From: Microcoleus vaginatus_C
GTDB lineage: Bacteria > Cyanobacteriota > Cyanobacteriia > Cyanobacteriales > Microcoleaceae
Length of the DNA: 64,000 bases
Reading direction: 5' to 3' (one strand)
Assembly: GCA_040004035.1 (NCBI GenBank)
Contig: JAMPLN010000021.1
The notes below the pieces were generated by a model, which saw only the letters and a list, made by a program, of their open reading frames with translations, was not told the DNA's origin and did not search any database. Below are positions 34,885-43,450 of the stretch, piece by piece (positions within the stretch are counted from its first letter, which is position 1; each line of letters opens with the position of its first letter). The position numbers and the translations under genes are program-made.

Positions 34885-37122
34885 TCAAGGATGCAAAAAC
34901 TCTAAATGGTCTCCTGGAATCGATCGCAATTTTGCAGCCGAGCCTTGCATTTTCAACCGGCCGCGTTCTAACATGATAATCCAATCGGCGCGATCGATCA
35001 CTCGCGGCCTGTGACTGATAAAAATCGTCGTTTTCCCGTGCCGGTACATCAACAATTGTTCTAAAACTTCCGCTTCGCTTGCAGGGTCAAGCCCTGCGGT
35101 AGATTCGTCTAAAATCAATACGGGTGGGTTGTTGAGAATGGCGCGGGCGATCGCCAATCTTTGTCTTTGGCCGCCAGAAATATTCGCTCCAAACTCCCCT
35201 AAAACAGTTTGATATTTATCCGGCAATTGGCTGATAAATTCATCCGCCCCCGCAATTTTGCAAACTTTAACAATCTGTTCAAAGCTGATATCTGGACTGC
35301 CCAAACGAAAATTTTCGAGAATCGAACGGCTCCAAAAATGCGCTTCTTGAGGAACCAATACTACCTGCTGTCTGAGACTGTCAAGAGACAAATCCTGTAA
35401 GTTGTAACCGCCAATTCTAATATTACCGAATTGCAGCGGGTACAGACCAGCAATTACTTTTGCTAGCGTACTTTTTCCGCAGCCGGAATTGCCGATTAAA
35501 GCAATTGCTTGACCGCCCGGAAATGTGACAGAAAAATTTTCCAGCAAGTCAAGTCTGCCGGGGTAGTGAAAACTAACACCCTTGCAAACAATACCGTCGC
35601 GGTCTTCAATTGTTACGAAAGGTTTATTCGTATCGTCTTTAGTTTCCGGTTCAGCGTCGATGACTTCCGACAGCCGTTGAGTAGCTGTCTGCACGCGAGT
35701 CATCTCATCAGTAAATCCTACTAGCGAATTTACCCAAGTAGTGACGTTTTGATTCATGCTAATAAAGGCTAGCAACTGACCTATACTCAATACCTTGTCA
35801 ATCACCAAACCGCTACCAAGCCACAGCAGAGTAATGCTGCCAGCAGAGGCAACAAAACCAGAAAATATATTGTTGAGAATGCCAATTTGTGTAGTGCGGA
35901 AAGTGAGCTTTGCTAAGCGACCGAAGCGGGTTTGAAATTCTTCCCAAAGTTGCTGTCCGCTGGTAGTAGTTTTGACAGTCAGCGCGCCTTTAAAAGTTTC
36001 TACTAAAACGCCTTGAGTTTCTGCTTCCAGCACAAATAAACTGCGCGTTTTTTGCTGCAACACGGGCAGAAATATCACTGTAGAGGCAGTCATTAACAGA
36101 GCTATAGCTGTAGCTGCTAAAGTCAGTTCTTTGCTGTAAAATAACATAAAAATAAAAGAAACTACAGCTATAAAAAATTGACTAGGCAAGCTGATAGCGA
36201 CTTGAGAAACTAATTTATTTATTTCTTGGATATCTTGTAATCTACTGACAATTTCGCCACTGCGTCTGGTTTCGTAAAAGCTCAAAGGTAATCGCAGGAA
36301 TTTGCGCGCAAATTCCATCACCAATCCCAATTCTAAACGCTGGGAAAACTGAGCAATTAAGTTCGACTCTACCAATCCTAAACTGCTGCTAAAAAGGTTC
36401 ATAACTATAACTGCGATCGCCACACTCGCCAGGAGTTGTCTGTCGCCCCGCACCAGGATGTCGTCGGTGAGAATTTGAACTAAAAAAGGCGAAGAAATCG
36501 ACAGCAAACCCAACACCACATTCAGCAAAAATGCTTCCATTAAAATCGGGCGATAAATCCCAATCCGGCGCATCCATTTTTCTAAGGAATTGGCGGGCGG
36601 TTGACCCTCTGCTGCGGCAAAAAACCGCTCAGCATCGGGTTCTACTAGCAAGCACAGCCAATCTGTCCAAGCTGCTGCTAATTCTGCTTTAGAAACATAG
36701 CGCATACCGACAGCCGGATCGCCGATCGCATATTTGTCGCCCTGCTTTCCGTACAAAACAACCCAGTGATAACCGCTCCAATGAATAATTGCCGGTAAAG
36801 GCGCTTCCTCAATTTGGTCTAAAATAGCAGCCGCGGCTCGCACGGATCGAGCATTAAAGCCGATCGCCTCAGCACCTTGTTTCAAACCCAGCAGAGTCGT
36901 CCCTTTTTGGCCGGTGCCCGCACATTCTCGCAAGCGGCTAATAGTAAAATTTTGTCCGTAAAACTTCGCGATCGAAGCCAAACAAGCCGCCCCGCAATCT
37001 TCTTCGCTCTGCTGGAGAACAACCTGGTATTTCTTAAACCTGTTAACTTGTCCGAATAATGGCATTTTGCCGATCAAAGGGATGTTCTTTAACATTTTGC
37101 AAAATGAATAATGGTAGAGCAT
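34885..37122 (-). CDS. C39-peptidase-containing ABC transporter
   Basis: This 745-residue transporter cleaves double-glycine leaders and exports the rest. The N-terminal C39 peptidase has QQSEEDCGAAC (catalytic Cys 43), SGYHWVVLYG (His 119) and IGDPAVG (Asp 135), all intact. A six-helix membrane domain follows, then an ATPase with GNSGCGKST, ISGGQRQRLAIARAIL and LILDEST. This is the PCAT/bacteriocin exporter type. The start could be at 37122, 37095 or 37065; none has a clear ribosome site. It lies downstream of two GG-leader precursors, across a terminator. Confidence 0.93.
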   Translation of the reverse strand: MLYHYSFCKMLKNIPLIGKMPLFGQVNRFKKYQVVLQQSEEDCGAACLASIAKFYGQNFTISRLRECAGTGQKGTTLLGLKQGAEAIGFNARSVRAAAAILDQIEEAPLPAIIHWSGYHWVVLYGKQGDKYAIGDPAVGMRYVSKAELAAAWTDWLCLLVEPDAERFFAAAEGQPPANSLEKWMRRIGIYRPILMEAFLLNVVLGLLSISSPFLVQILTDDILVRGDRQLLASVAIAVIVMNLFSSSLGLVESNLIAQFSQRLELGLVMEFARKFLRLPLSFYETRRSGEIVSRLQDIQEINKLVSQVAISLPSQFFIAVVSFIFMLFYSKELTLAATAIALLMTASTVIFLPVLQQKTRSLFVLEAETQGVLVETFKGALTVKTTTSGQQLWEEFQTRFGRLAKLTFRTTQIGILNNIFSGFVASAGSITLLWLGSGLVIDKVLSIGQLLAFISMNQNVTTWVNSLVGFTDEMTRVQTATQRLSEVIDAEPETKDDTNKPFVTIEDRDGIVCKGVSFHYPGRLDLLENFSVTFPGGQAIALIGNSGCGKSTLAKVIAGLYPLQFGNIRIGGYNLQDLSLDSLRQQVVLVPQEAHFWSRSILENFRLGSPDISFEQIVKVCKIAGADEFISQLPDKYQTVLGEFGANISGGQRQRLAIARAILNNPPVLILDESTAGLDPASEAEVLEQLLMYRHGKTTIFISHRPRVIDRADWIIMLERGRLKMQGSAAKLRSIPGDHLEFLHP

Positions 37123-37159
37123 AAAGAAGATTACTCATCACCAACTACCCAATCAGCAA

Positions 37160-37187
37160 AAAGCACCCATAAAGTTATGGGTGCTTT
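37160..37187 (-). terminator. terminator between precursor and transporter genes
   Basis: A perfect 13-bp stem, AAAGCACCCATAA with TTATGGGTGCTTT, has a two-base loop and is followed on the minus strand by a short T run. It lies 43 bases downstream of the precursor stop and 38 bases upstream of the transporter start. It would limit read-through, giving more precursor than transporter. Confidence 0.85.
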
Positions 37188-37230
37188 CTCGATTCCACAG
37201 TTATAGATCTGAATTGACTAGCACTAAACT

Positions 37231-37413
37231 TTAGTAGTAGGCGTAGCGGACTACTCTTCTGTATGAACCGTCGCAATTCCGGCGGTACACGACCCAACTG
37301 CGCCGCTGTCGGTGACAATTGTATCGATTGGCATAATAGTAACCGCCGTTGACGCTAGCTGATTCTTCAGGGGTGAGTTCAGCAAACAGTGAATTGTCCT
37401 TTGTTTCTTTCAT
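37231..37413 (-). CDS. double-glycine leader peptide, Tyr/Arg-rich core
   Basis: 60 residues. The leader SLFAELTPEESASVNGG ends in the GG processing site at 23-24, matching leaders cut by C39 transporters. The 36-residue core starts YYYANRYNCHRQRRSW and ends VVRYAYY, with nine Tyr, nine Arg and two Cys (33 and 47), so a disulfide is possible. Net charge is strongly positive, near +8. GGAG lies seven bases before the ATG. It ends at its own terminator. An antimicrobial or signalling peptide is inferred. No modifying enzyme gene is nearby. Confidence 0.8.
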   Translation of the reverse strand: MKETKDNSLFAELTPEESASVNGGYYYANRYNCHRQRRSWVVYRRNCDGSYRRVVRYAYY

Positions 37414-37582
37414 GATTAGACTCCGTTTAACTTAATAAAATTGAAGGGAAACTAGAAATATTATTTAATTTCTAGTTTTTAGTGTAAATACTGAGTAATA
37501 CTTCTTGTAGTCCTGTGCGACATCCGGAATACTACGGATAAATTTTCAAAATTTATTTTATCGCACAACTTGACTCAGCTAT

Positions 37583-37810
37583 CTAAACCACTAGGGTTTT
37601 GTAAGGGATAGCGCGCCTCGGATCGTACAGATAAAGCTGGCTAGGCTGCGGCAGGAAAAACAGCATATTCAGGCGATAGCTGCTGCTGTTATCCGTCTCG
37701 CTGTTGCTTTTAGCACCGCTAACACCGCTGGTAATGCTGCCACCGTTGACAGTAGCAGATTCTCCATCGGTTACTTCGATGAAGAGTGAACCTTGTTGGT
37801 TTTCTGGCAT
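37583..37810 (-). CDS. second double-glycine leader peptide
   Basis: 75 residues. The leader SLFIEVTDGESATVNGG parallels that of the other precursor at the same positions, with GG at 23-24. The core is different: a Ser/Gly/Asn-rich half, then MLFFLPQPSQLYLYDPRR and a hydrophobic tail. There is no cysteine. AGGAG lies seven bases before the ATG. The shared leader and distinct core suggest that one transporter exports both. It should come from the same promoter region as the other precursor, though a hairpin lies between them. Confidence 0.75.
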   Translation of the reverse strand: MPENQQGSLFIEVTDGESATVNGGSITSGVSGAKSNSETDNSSSYRLNMLFFLPQPSQLYLYDPRRAIPYKTLVV

Positions 37811-38030
37811 AAATAACTCCTATTAATACCTATGTACTTACTTACTACCTACGCATACAGGAAAAACCCGGTAACAGCGCCAAATGTCATGGCGGAAACG
37901 CCGTATTTTCATGACAGTCGCCCGCTGGCTTCACTCCTCTTGATAATTGGGGAAGTTTGTGGGTGAGAACGGCAAAGCTGTGCGGATTTTTACCTTTACC
38001 CTGTGAATTTTGATTTAGACTTCTAAACCT

Positions 38031-39260
38031 ATGCTTGGTTTCCGGAAAGCTGATCGTAAAAGTGACAAAACAAATCAGCGATCTCTCCCTCCCCCTAACT
38101 CAAAACTCCAAACTCCAAACTATTCCCCTCTCCCCCTTGCCGCCATGTCTCTCACTCCCGAAGCCACACCCGCTGAAACCTTTGATAACGACCAGTTTTT
38201 GCCCCCTGTCAGCCGCTGGACGACTTTGGGGGGCATTTTGATGGTGGCGACGTTTGGCGGGGCGATCGCCCTCGCTAGCGTCACCAAATACAGCGCTACA
38301 GTCAAAGCAGACGCGATCGTCCGTCCAGCCGGAGAAGTGCGCGTCGTGCAAGCCGCCACCGAAGGAACCGTCGAAAGCATTGCTGTCAGCGAGAATCAGA
38401 CAGTAAAAGAAGGAGATGCGATCGCAGTTGTAGACGCTTCGCGTTTGGGCGCTCAAAAAAAGCAGTTACAAGAAATAATTAATCAGTCTCAAACAGCAGC
38501 ACAGCAAATCAACCAGCAACTGCGCGACTTAGAAAATCAAATTTTGGCCAGCGCCCAATTTAAAACCATCCAAAGTGAAACTTCCGCCCAACAGGAATTA
38601 ATCGAATCCGCTTTAATAAAATTCGCCACATCGCTGCCAGATGTCGCCGAAAGACTGGGCAGAAGTCGGCGGGTTTTGCTCGTCAAGCAATCGTCCCTTC
38701 AACAACAATTGATTCAAGCTAAAAAAGAACTAAATCAAATTGACTTAAAACTCGAAAATAGCGTGATTCGCGCGCCCGCTGATGGTACAATTCTCAGATT
38801 GGAAGTACGAAATACTGGTCAAAGCGTACAAGCCGGCAGCGCGATCGCCCAAATCGTCCCCAGCGACGTACCCCTGGTAGTAAAAGCCAAGGTGACATCC
38901 CAAGACATCGCCCGCATCCAAATCGGCCAACCCGTACAGATCAGGATTTCCGCTTTGCCTTTCCCCGATTACGGCACATTAAAAGGAACTGTCAGCGAAA
39001 TCGCCCCAGATGCGATCGCCCCTCAAAATCCCACTAATAATTTAGGTACAGCTTATTACGAAGTGGCAATTAAGCCCGAACAAACTTATTTAACAAAACT
39101 CAAATCCGCCAACGGCCAATTCTTCGGAAACTCCCAGGCTAATGTCCCCCGCCAGTATTCGATTCAATCGGGAATGGAAGGCAGAGCCGATATTATTACC
39201 GGCGAAGAAACTGTTCTGACATTTGTTTTGCGGAAAGCAAGGTTGCTGACAGATTGGTAA
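38031..39260 (+). CDS. HlyD-family membrane fusion adaptor
   Basis: 409 residues with one membrane helix near 62-84 and the HlyD pattern: a lipoyl-like half (EGTVESIAVSENQTVKEGD), a shortish coiled-coil hairpin (140-235), a second lipoyl half (DGTILRLEVRNTGQ) and a beta-barrel domain. It should link the C39 transporter to an outer-membrane channel, which is not in the window. It diverges from the precursor genes. The first 38 residues are low-complexity and translated from repeat-like DNA, so a start at 38145 (MSLTPEATP) is equally plausible. Confidence 0.85.
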   Translation: MLGFRKADRKSDKTNQRSLPPPNSKLQTPNYSPLPLAAMSLTPEATPAETFDNDQFLPPVSRWTTLGGILMVATFGGAIALASVTKYSATVKADAIVRPAGEVRVVQAATEGTVESIAVSENQTVKEGDAIAVVDASRLGAQKKQLQEIINQSQTAAQQINQQLRDLENQILASAQFKTIQSETSAQQELIESALIKFATSLPDVAERLGRSRRVLLVKQSSLQQQLIQAKKELNQIDLKLENSVIRAPADGTILRLEVRNTGQSVQAGSAIAQIVPSDVPLVVKAKVTSQDIARIQIGQPVQIRISALPFPDYGTLKGTVSEIAPDAIAPQNPTNNLGTAYYEVAIKPEQTYLTKLKSANGQFFGNSQANVPRQYSIQSGMEGRADIITGEETVLTFVLRKARLLTDW

Positions 39261-39293
39261 TGAGTCAACAGTCATTGGGCATTAGCCTGTATA

Positions 39294-39347
39294 GTGCGTC
39301 AGTCTTGAGGTTAGTCTGATAAATTTGGATTTTACCGACTGACGCAC
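39294..39347. repeat. inverted repeat GTGCGTCAGTC
   Basis: GTGCGTCAGTC (39294-39304) is the exact complement of GACTGACGCAC (39337-39347). With a 32-base loop it is probably a dispersed repeat or weak terminator after the hlyD-like gene. Confidence 0.65.
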
Positions 39348-39499
39348 CTTACTTTATATTTGTTCTTTGTTTGACATTTGGCGATCGTAGGTATATTGTA
39401 GATTGTAGTAGATGCCACTGTCAACTATCTTAATCCACCAATCCAAAAGTTAATCTAACGTCCTAAGCTGGTAACTAACCACTAACCAACTCGCAACCA

Positions 39500-39712
39500 A
39501 TGGGGAAGTACAGGCGACCTAGAATTAATTTCGTTTTGGATGAGGATATTAGAGACGACTTAACGGTATGGGCTAAGGAGGAAGGACGGACTATGAGCAA
39601 TCTTGTAGAGCGAATTGTGACAGCCGCAGTTCAAGGAAAGCGGAACAGCCAGCCAAACCAAAACCCGCTCATCCAGCAAGATCGAGCCGGAAAAGGAGGC
39701 ACTAGCAAATAG
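39500..39712 (+). CDS. ribbon-helix-helix-like small protein
   Basis: 70 residues. INFVLDEDIRDDLTVWAKEEGRTMSNLVERIV has the strand-helix-helix pattern of CopG/Arc repressors, with a basic strand start. The C-terminal half is disordered. Similar proteins are antitoxins or plasmid copy regulators. It heads a short operon with two ORFs of unknown function. Confidence 0.7.
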   Translation: MGKYRRPRINFVLDEDIRDDLTVWAKEEGRTMSNLVERIVTAAVQGKRNSQPNQNPLIQQDRAGKGGTSK

Positions 39713-39739
39713 ATAAACAGGTGTCTAGTATTTAAAACA

Positions 39740-39952
39740 GTGACCAACCTAGTAGAACCAGAACCGTCAGAACCAGAAAACATACACAGCGCTACTGACC
39801 CGGAGAAGTGCCGGGATATGGGGCGCAAGTACAGATGGAGGTTGAAGCGTATCGAACAAACAAGCGATCGCATTCTCAAGGTCAATTGCGTGTTTTATGG
39901 CGAACAAACCTCTTTTGAGGACAGTCGTTTTGGAGATACCGACGATGAATGA
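39740..39952 (+). CDS. small hypothetical protein
   Basis: 70 residues read from a GTG start. The first part is acidic (EPEPSEPEN) and the middle basic (RKYRWRLKRIEQ). I do not recognise it. It follows the ribbon-helix-helix ORF and overlaps the next gene by eight bases (ATGAATGA), which supports its being translated. Confidence 0.45.
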   Translation: MTNLVEPEPSEPENIHSATDPEKCRDMGRKYRWRLKRIEQTSDRILKVNCVFYGEQTSFEDSRFGDTDDE

Positions 39953-40310
39953 AACTTGGATAGTCTTTAAAGCTGAATCACTCTCAGCGCATGGCTGGGA
40001 AGAACGCAAGCTACTGCCCGTCGGTGGCTTGACCGATATTTTGGCAACAGAGTGGGACTTTTCGGGGAAATTGCCTCAAATCGGCGATCGCGTGCGAGAG
40101 TATGCAAACCTCGAAGATCCCGGCAACGGAATCACCCACGGTCGAGATGGAAACTGGATTGTTAAGAGTATCCACCAGTTCTCTTCGAGCGACACAAACC
40201 TGTGCATCGCGGTATGTTATTGCGCTTATGAACCCGTTGAGTCTAAATGGGTTGAATTAAAACGAGGAAAGCCTGTTAATGAGATTTTGCAACCCGCTGA
40301 AATTGGGTAG
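39945..40310 (+). CDS. hypothetical protein
   Basis: 121 residues from the ATG at 39945 (MNETWIVFKAESLSAHGWEE); a start at 39897 would add 16 residues lying inside the preceding ORF. It has no membrane segment or signal peptide and contains two WD/DGNW motifs I cannot assign. The four-gene-style overlap with the preceding ORF suggests a functional unit. A hairpin terminator follows. Confidence 0.6.
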   Translation: MNETWIVFKAESLSAHGWEERKLLPVGGLTDILATEWDFSGKLPQIGDRVREYANLEDPGNGITHGRDGNWIVKSIHQFSSSDTNLCIAVCYCAYEPVESKWVELKRGKPVNEILQPAEIG

Positions 40311-40339
40311 AAATCTCAGTATTTCTGATTAATTATCTT

Positions 40340-40359
40340 AAGTCCGCGAAGGCGGACTT
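40340..40359 (+). terminator. hairpin after the three-gene operon
   Basis: AAGTCCGC and GCGGACTT form an 8-bp stem with a four-base loop, followed by TGTTTG. It ends the ribbon-helix-helix operon. Confidence 0.6.
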
Positions 40360-40620
40360 TGTTTGATAATATGGGGTTTAAACCGCGCCCGTCATCAATG
40401 CGGTAACTGCAATTGCCAATCTCAAATCTCCCATCTCAAATTTCCAATCTGTATACCAGTATTCCAAGTAAAAAGAGCCGTTATTTGGCAGAATCGTCCC
40501 TGCGCCGAAGCGATAGAGATTCCCGAATTACCCGAATTTTTGGTAAATTTTAACGAATAGGCTCTGAAATTGAAATAACGTGTCAATATAGAAATGTGAG
40601 TTCAATTCTATTCTTTCCTC

Positions 40621-41631
40621 ATGGGCAAACAGCGCGTTCTTTCAGGAGTTCAGCCAACCGGCAATCTTCACCTCGGCAATTATCTCGGTGCCATTCGCAA
40701 CTGGGTAGAAGGTCAAAGTCAGTACGAAAATTACTTCTGCGTAGTCGATTTGCACGCAATTACCGCACCGCACAATCCAGCAACTCTAGCCTCCGACACT
40801 TACACGATCGCCGCACTGTATTTAGCTTGCGGCATCGATTTAGAATATTCTACTATTTTCGTGCAATCCCACGTCTCGGCGCACACAGAACTAGCATGGC
40901 TGCTCAACTGCATTACGCCGATTAACTGGCTCGAAGATATGATTCAGTTTAAAGAAAAAGCAGTTAAACAAGGTGAAAATGTCAATGCAGGTTTGCTAAA
41001 TTATCCCGTGTTAATGGCAGCAGACATTTTGCTTTACGATGCCGACAAAGTGCCAGTGGGAGAAGACCAAAAACAGCATTTGGAACTCACCCGCGATATT
41101 GTAATCAGATTAAATCACCAATTCGGCACACCCGAAAAGCCAGTATTGAAACTTCCCGAACCGTTAATTCGGACTGACGGTGCGAGGGTGATGAGTTTGA
41201 CAGATGGCACGCGCAAAATGTCAAAATCTGACCCTTCCGAACAAAGTCGAATTAATTTATTGGATTCGCCAGATGCGATCGCCAAAAAAATCAAGCGCTG
41301 CAAAACAGATGCCGTGAGGGGTTTGACGTTTGACGACCCCGATCGCCCCGAAGCTAGAAATTTGCTGACACTTTATCTCCTGCTTTCCGGCAAATCTAAG
41401 GAAGAAGTAGCAGCGGAGTGTGAAAACATGGGTTGGGGAGATTTTAAACCCTTGCTGACAGAGACAACAATTAATGCCCTCAAACCAATTCAGGATAAAT
41501 ACAAGGAAATAATGGACGATCCGGGATATTTAGAGTCTGTACTACGTCGCGGAAGAGAACAAGCAGAAGCTATTGCTAATCAAACTCTAACTAAGGTTAA
41601 GACAGCTTTCGGTTATTCTTTACCTGTTTAG
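40621..41631 (+). CDS. trpS: tryptophanyl-tRNA synthetase
   Basis: Charges tRNA-Trp. The 336 residues start MGKQRVLSGVQPTGNLHLGN, with the class I HIGH motif in the form HLGN, and contain KMSKSDPSE, the KMSKS loop. Length and order match bacterial TrpRS. The gene is monocistronic. It is preceded by a repeat-rich spacer and followed by heptamer repeats. Confidence 0.96.
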   Translation: MGKQRVLSGVQPTGNLHLGNYLGAIRNWVEGQSQYENYFCVVDLHAITAPHNPATLASDTYTIAALYLACGIDLEYSTIFVQSHVSAHTELAWLLNCITPINWLEDMIQFKEKAVKQGENVNAGLLNYPVLMAADILLYDADKVPVGEDQKQHLELTRDIVIRLNHQFGTPEKPVLKLPEPLIRTDGARVMSLTDGTRKMSKSDPSEQSRINLLDSPDAIAKKIKRCKTDAVRGLTFDDPDRPEARNLLTLYLLLSGKSKEEVAAECENMGWGDFKPLLTETTINALKPIQDKYKEIMDDPGYLESVLRRGREQAEAIANQTLTKVKTAFGYSLPV

Positions 41632-41633
41632 TT

Positions 41634-41775
41634 GTTAGTTGTTAGTTGTTATTGGTTACTGGTTAAGAATAACAACTACCAACGGCCCACTAACAACTGC
41701 CAACTGCCAACTGTCAAATGTCAACTGCCAACTGTCAACTGTCAACTGCCAAATAACAAATAACCAATAACAGAC
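41634..41775. repeat. heptamer repeats between trpS and metF
   Basis: GTTAGTT-type and CAACTGC/CAACTGT-type seven-base units fill most of the gap. The second group runs 41697-41750. Confidence 0.9.
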
Positions 41776-41783
41776 AAATAATC

Positions 41784-42674
41784 ATGAACCGTTTTCGCAC
41801 AGCCTGCACCACCCCCGGAGAATTTATAATTACCGCCGAAGTTGCCCCACCAAAAGGTGGCGACATGACTCACACAATTCAAATGGCTGAACGCCTCAAA
41901 AACCGAGTGCACGCCATTAATATCACCGACGGGAGTCGCGCAGTGATGCGAATGTGCCCCCTAGCAGTTTCGGCGATTTTAGTGCAGCACGGAATTGAGC
42001 CAATTTGTCAAGTTGCTTGTCGCGATCGCAATCAAATTGGCCTGCAAGCGGATCTCATGGGAGCCCACGCTTTAGGCATTCGCAATGTATTAGCACTTAC
42101 AGGCGATCCCGTCAAAGCGGGCGACCATCCTAAAGCAAAAAGTGTATTCGACTTTGAATCAGTACGACTGTTACAAGTCATTCAAAAAATGAATGGCGGC
42201 AAAGACTGGAATGACAAACCTTTAACAGACGGATTTACCGATTTATTTGTCGGTGCTGCCGTCGATCCGCAATGCCCCAGTTGGTCGGGTTTGCAAAGTC
42301 GATTTGAGAAAAAAGTAGAGGCTGGAGCACAGTTTTTTCAGAGTCAATTAATTACTGATTTTGAAGTTTTGGATAAGTTTATGCACCACGTTGCTGCGGG
42401 CTGCAACAAGCCAGTTTTAGCAGGAATATTTTTGTTTAAATCAGCTAAAAATGCTGAATTTATTAAAAAATACGTGCCGGGAGTTCACATCCCACAAGAG
42501 ACGATCGATCGTTTAGCAAAAGCTCCCGAACCCTTGCAGGAAGGCATAAAAATTGCTGCCGAACAAGTCAAGCTAGCGCGGCAGATTTGTCAAGGAGTTC
42601 ACATGATGGCCGTCAAACGAGAAGATTTAATTCCTCAAATTTTGGATTTGGCAGGAATCGAGCCACTAAGCTAA
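41784..42674 (+). CDS. metF: methylenetetrahydrofolate reductase
   Basis: Reduces methylene-THF to methyl-THF for methionine synthesis. The 296 residues contain ITAEVAPPKGGDM, the conserved N-terminal FAD-contact region, and ALTGDP, the substrate loop. Length fits the bacterial enzyme without a regulatory domain. Cyanobacterial members belong to a divergent branch, and flavin and donor use cannot be read from sequence. No neighbour is metabolically linked. Confidence 0.85.
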   Translation: MNRFRTACTTPGEFIITAEVAPPKGGDMTHTIQMAERLKNRVHAINITDGSRAVMRMCPLAVSAILVQHGIEPICQVACRDRNQIGLQADLMGAHALGIRNVLALTGDPVKAGDHPKAKSVFDFESVRLLQVIQKMNGGKDWNDKPLTDGFTDLFVGAAVDPQCPSWSGLQSRFEKKVEAGAQFFQSQLITDFEVLDKFMHHVAAGCNKPVLAGIFLFKSAKNAEFIKKYVPGVHIPQETIDRLAKAPEPLQEGIKIAAEQVKLARQICQGVHMMAVKREDLIPQILDLAGIEPLS

Positions 42675-42787
42675 GATTAAACGTAGCGGCGGGTTTTACC
42701 AACTATCAATGCCTAAAATGAAGGATTTAGTAAACTCGTAAACCCGCCCACTCCCGCGCTACCATTTTGAACATCAATAAAACAATC

Positions 42788-43387
42788 ATGCTTCAAACTG
42801 TAGACAATCCCACCACTTCTCCCGCAGTCGAACAACGTTTCACTTGCCGCGGTTTGACATGGCATCAATTCAAGGCTATTCAAGCTGGTTTGGAAGACGT
42901 GGCGAATGTACGCTTATTTTATTGTGAGGGAGTTTTAGAAATTGTAGGTACTGGAAGGTTGCAGGAAGCGATTAGGTGTTTGATGGGCTTGCTAATGGGA
43001 CAGTATTTTCGGCAAAGAAGAATTGTATTTTTTCCCAGCGGTACTTATAGTCAGATGGTCGAATATCAAGTCGAGTATCAGGCAGATTTGTCTTATTGTT
43101 TTGGAACTATTAAAGATGTTCCAGATTTATGTATTGAGAGTGTTATCACTAGCGGTAGTCCGATTAAACTTCAGAAATACCGACGGATGGGAGTCCCGGA
43201 AGTCTGGTTTTGGGAAGATGGCACTCTAGAGCTTTACCATCTGCGAGAGGAAGGTTACGATCGCATTACTAGCAGCGAAGTGCTGCCTGAGTTAGACTTG
43301 TCTTTGCTTAAACGCTGCATTTTGTTTGCTTCACCTTTGGATGCGCTTGAGGAGTTTGCTAGAGGCATGGGCGATCGGGAAAATTGA
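42788..43387 (+). CDS. Uma2-family (DUF820) restriction-endonuclease-fold protein
   Basis: 199 residues from the ATG at 42788; a TTG at 42767 would add seven. The pattern PDLCIE, then LKLQKY-type RRMGVPEVWFWEDG, is typical of Uma2 proteins, which have a PD-(D/E)XK core and are common in cyanobacteria. DNA cleavage has not been shown for most members. The WFWEDG motif is intact. It stands alone. Confidence 0.85.
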   Translation: MLQTVDNPTTSPAVEQRFTCRGLTWHQFKAIQAGLEDVANVRLFYCEGVLEIVGTGRLQEAIRCLMGLLMGQYFRQRRIVFFPSGTYSQMVEYQVEYQADLSYCFGTIKDVPDLCIESVITSGSPIKLQKYRRMGVPEVWFWEDGTLELYHLREEGYDRITSSEVLPELDLSLLKRCILFASPLDALEEFARGMGDREN

Positions 43388-43450
43388 CAAATAAACTATT
43401 TTTGAAATAGCTCGATCGACTAAACGGTTATTAAATAGGAGCCACTGGCA

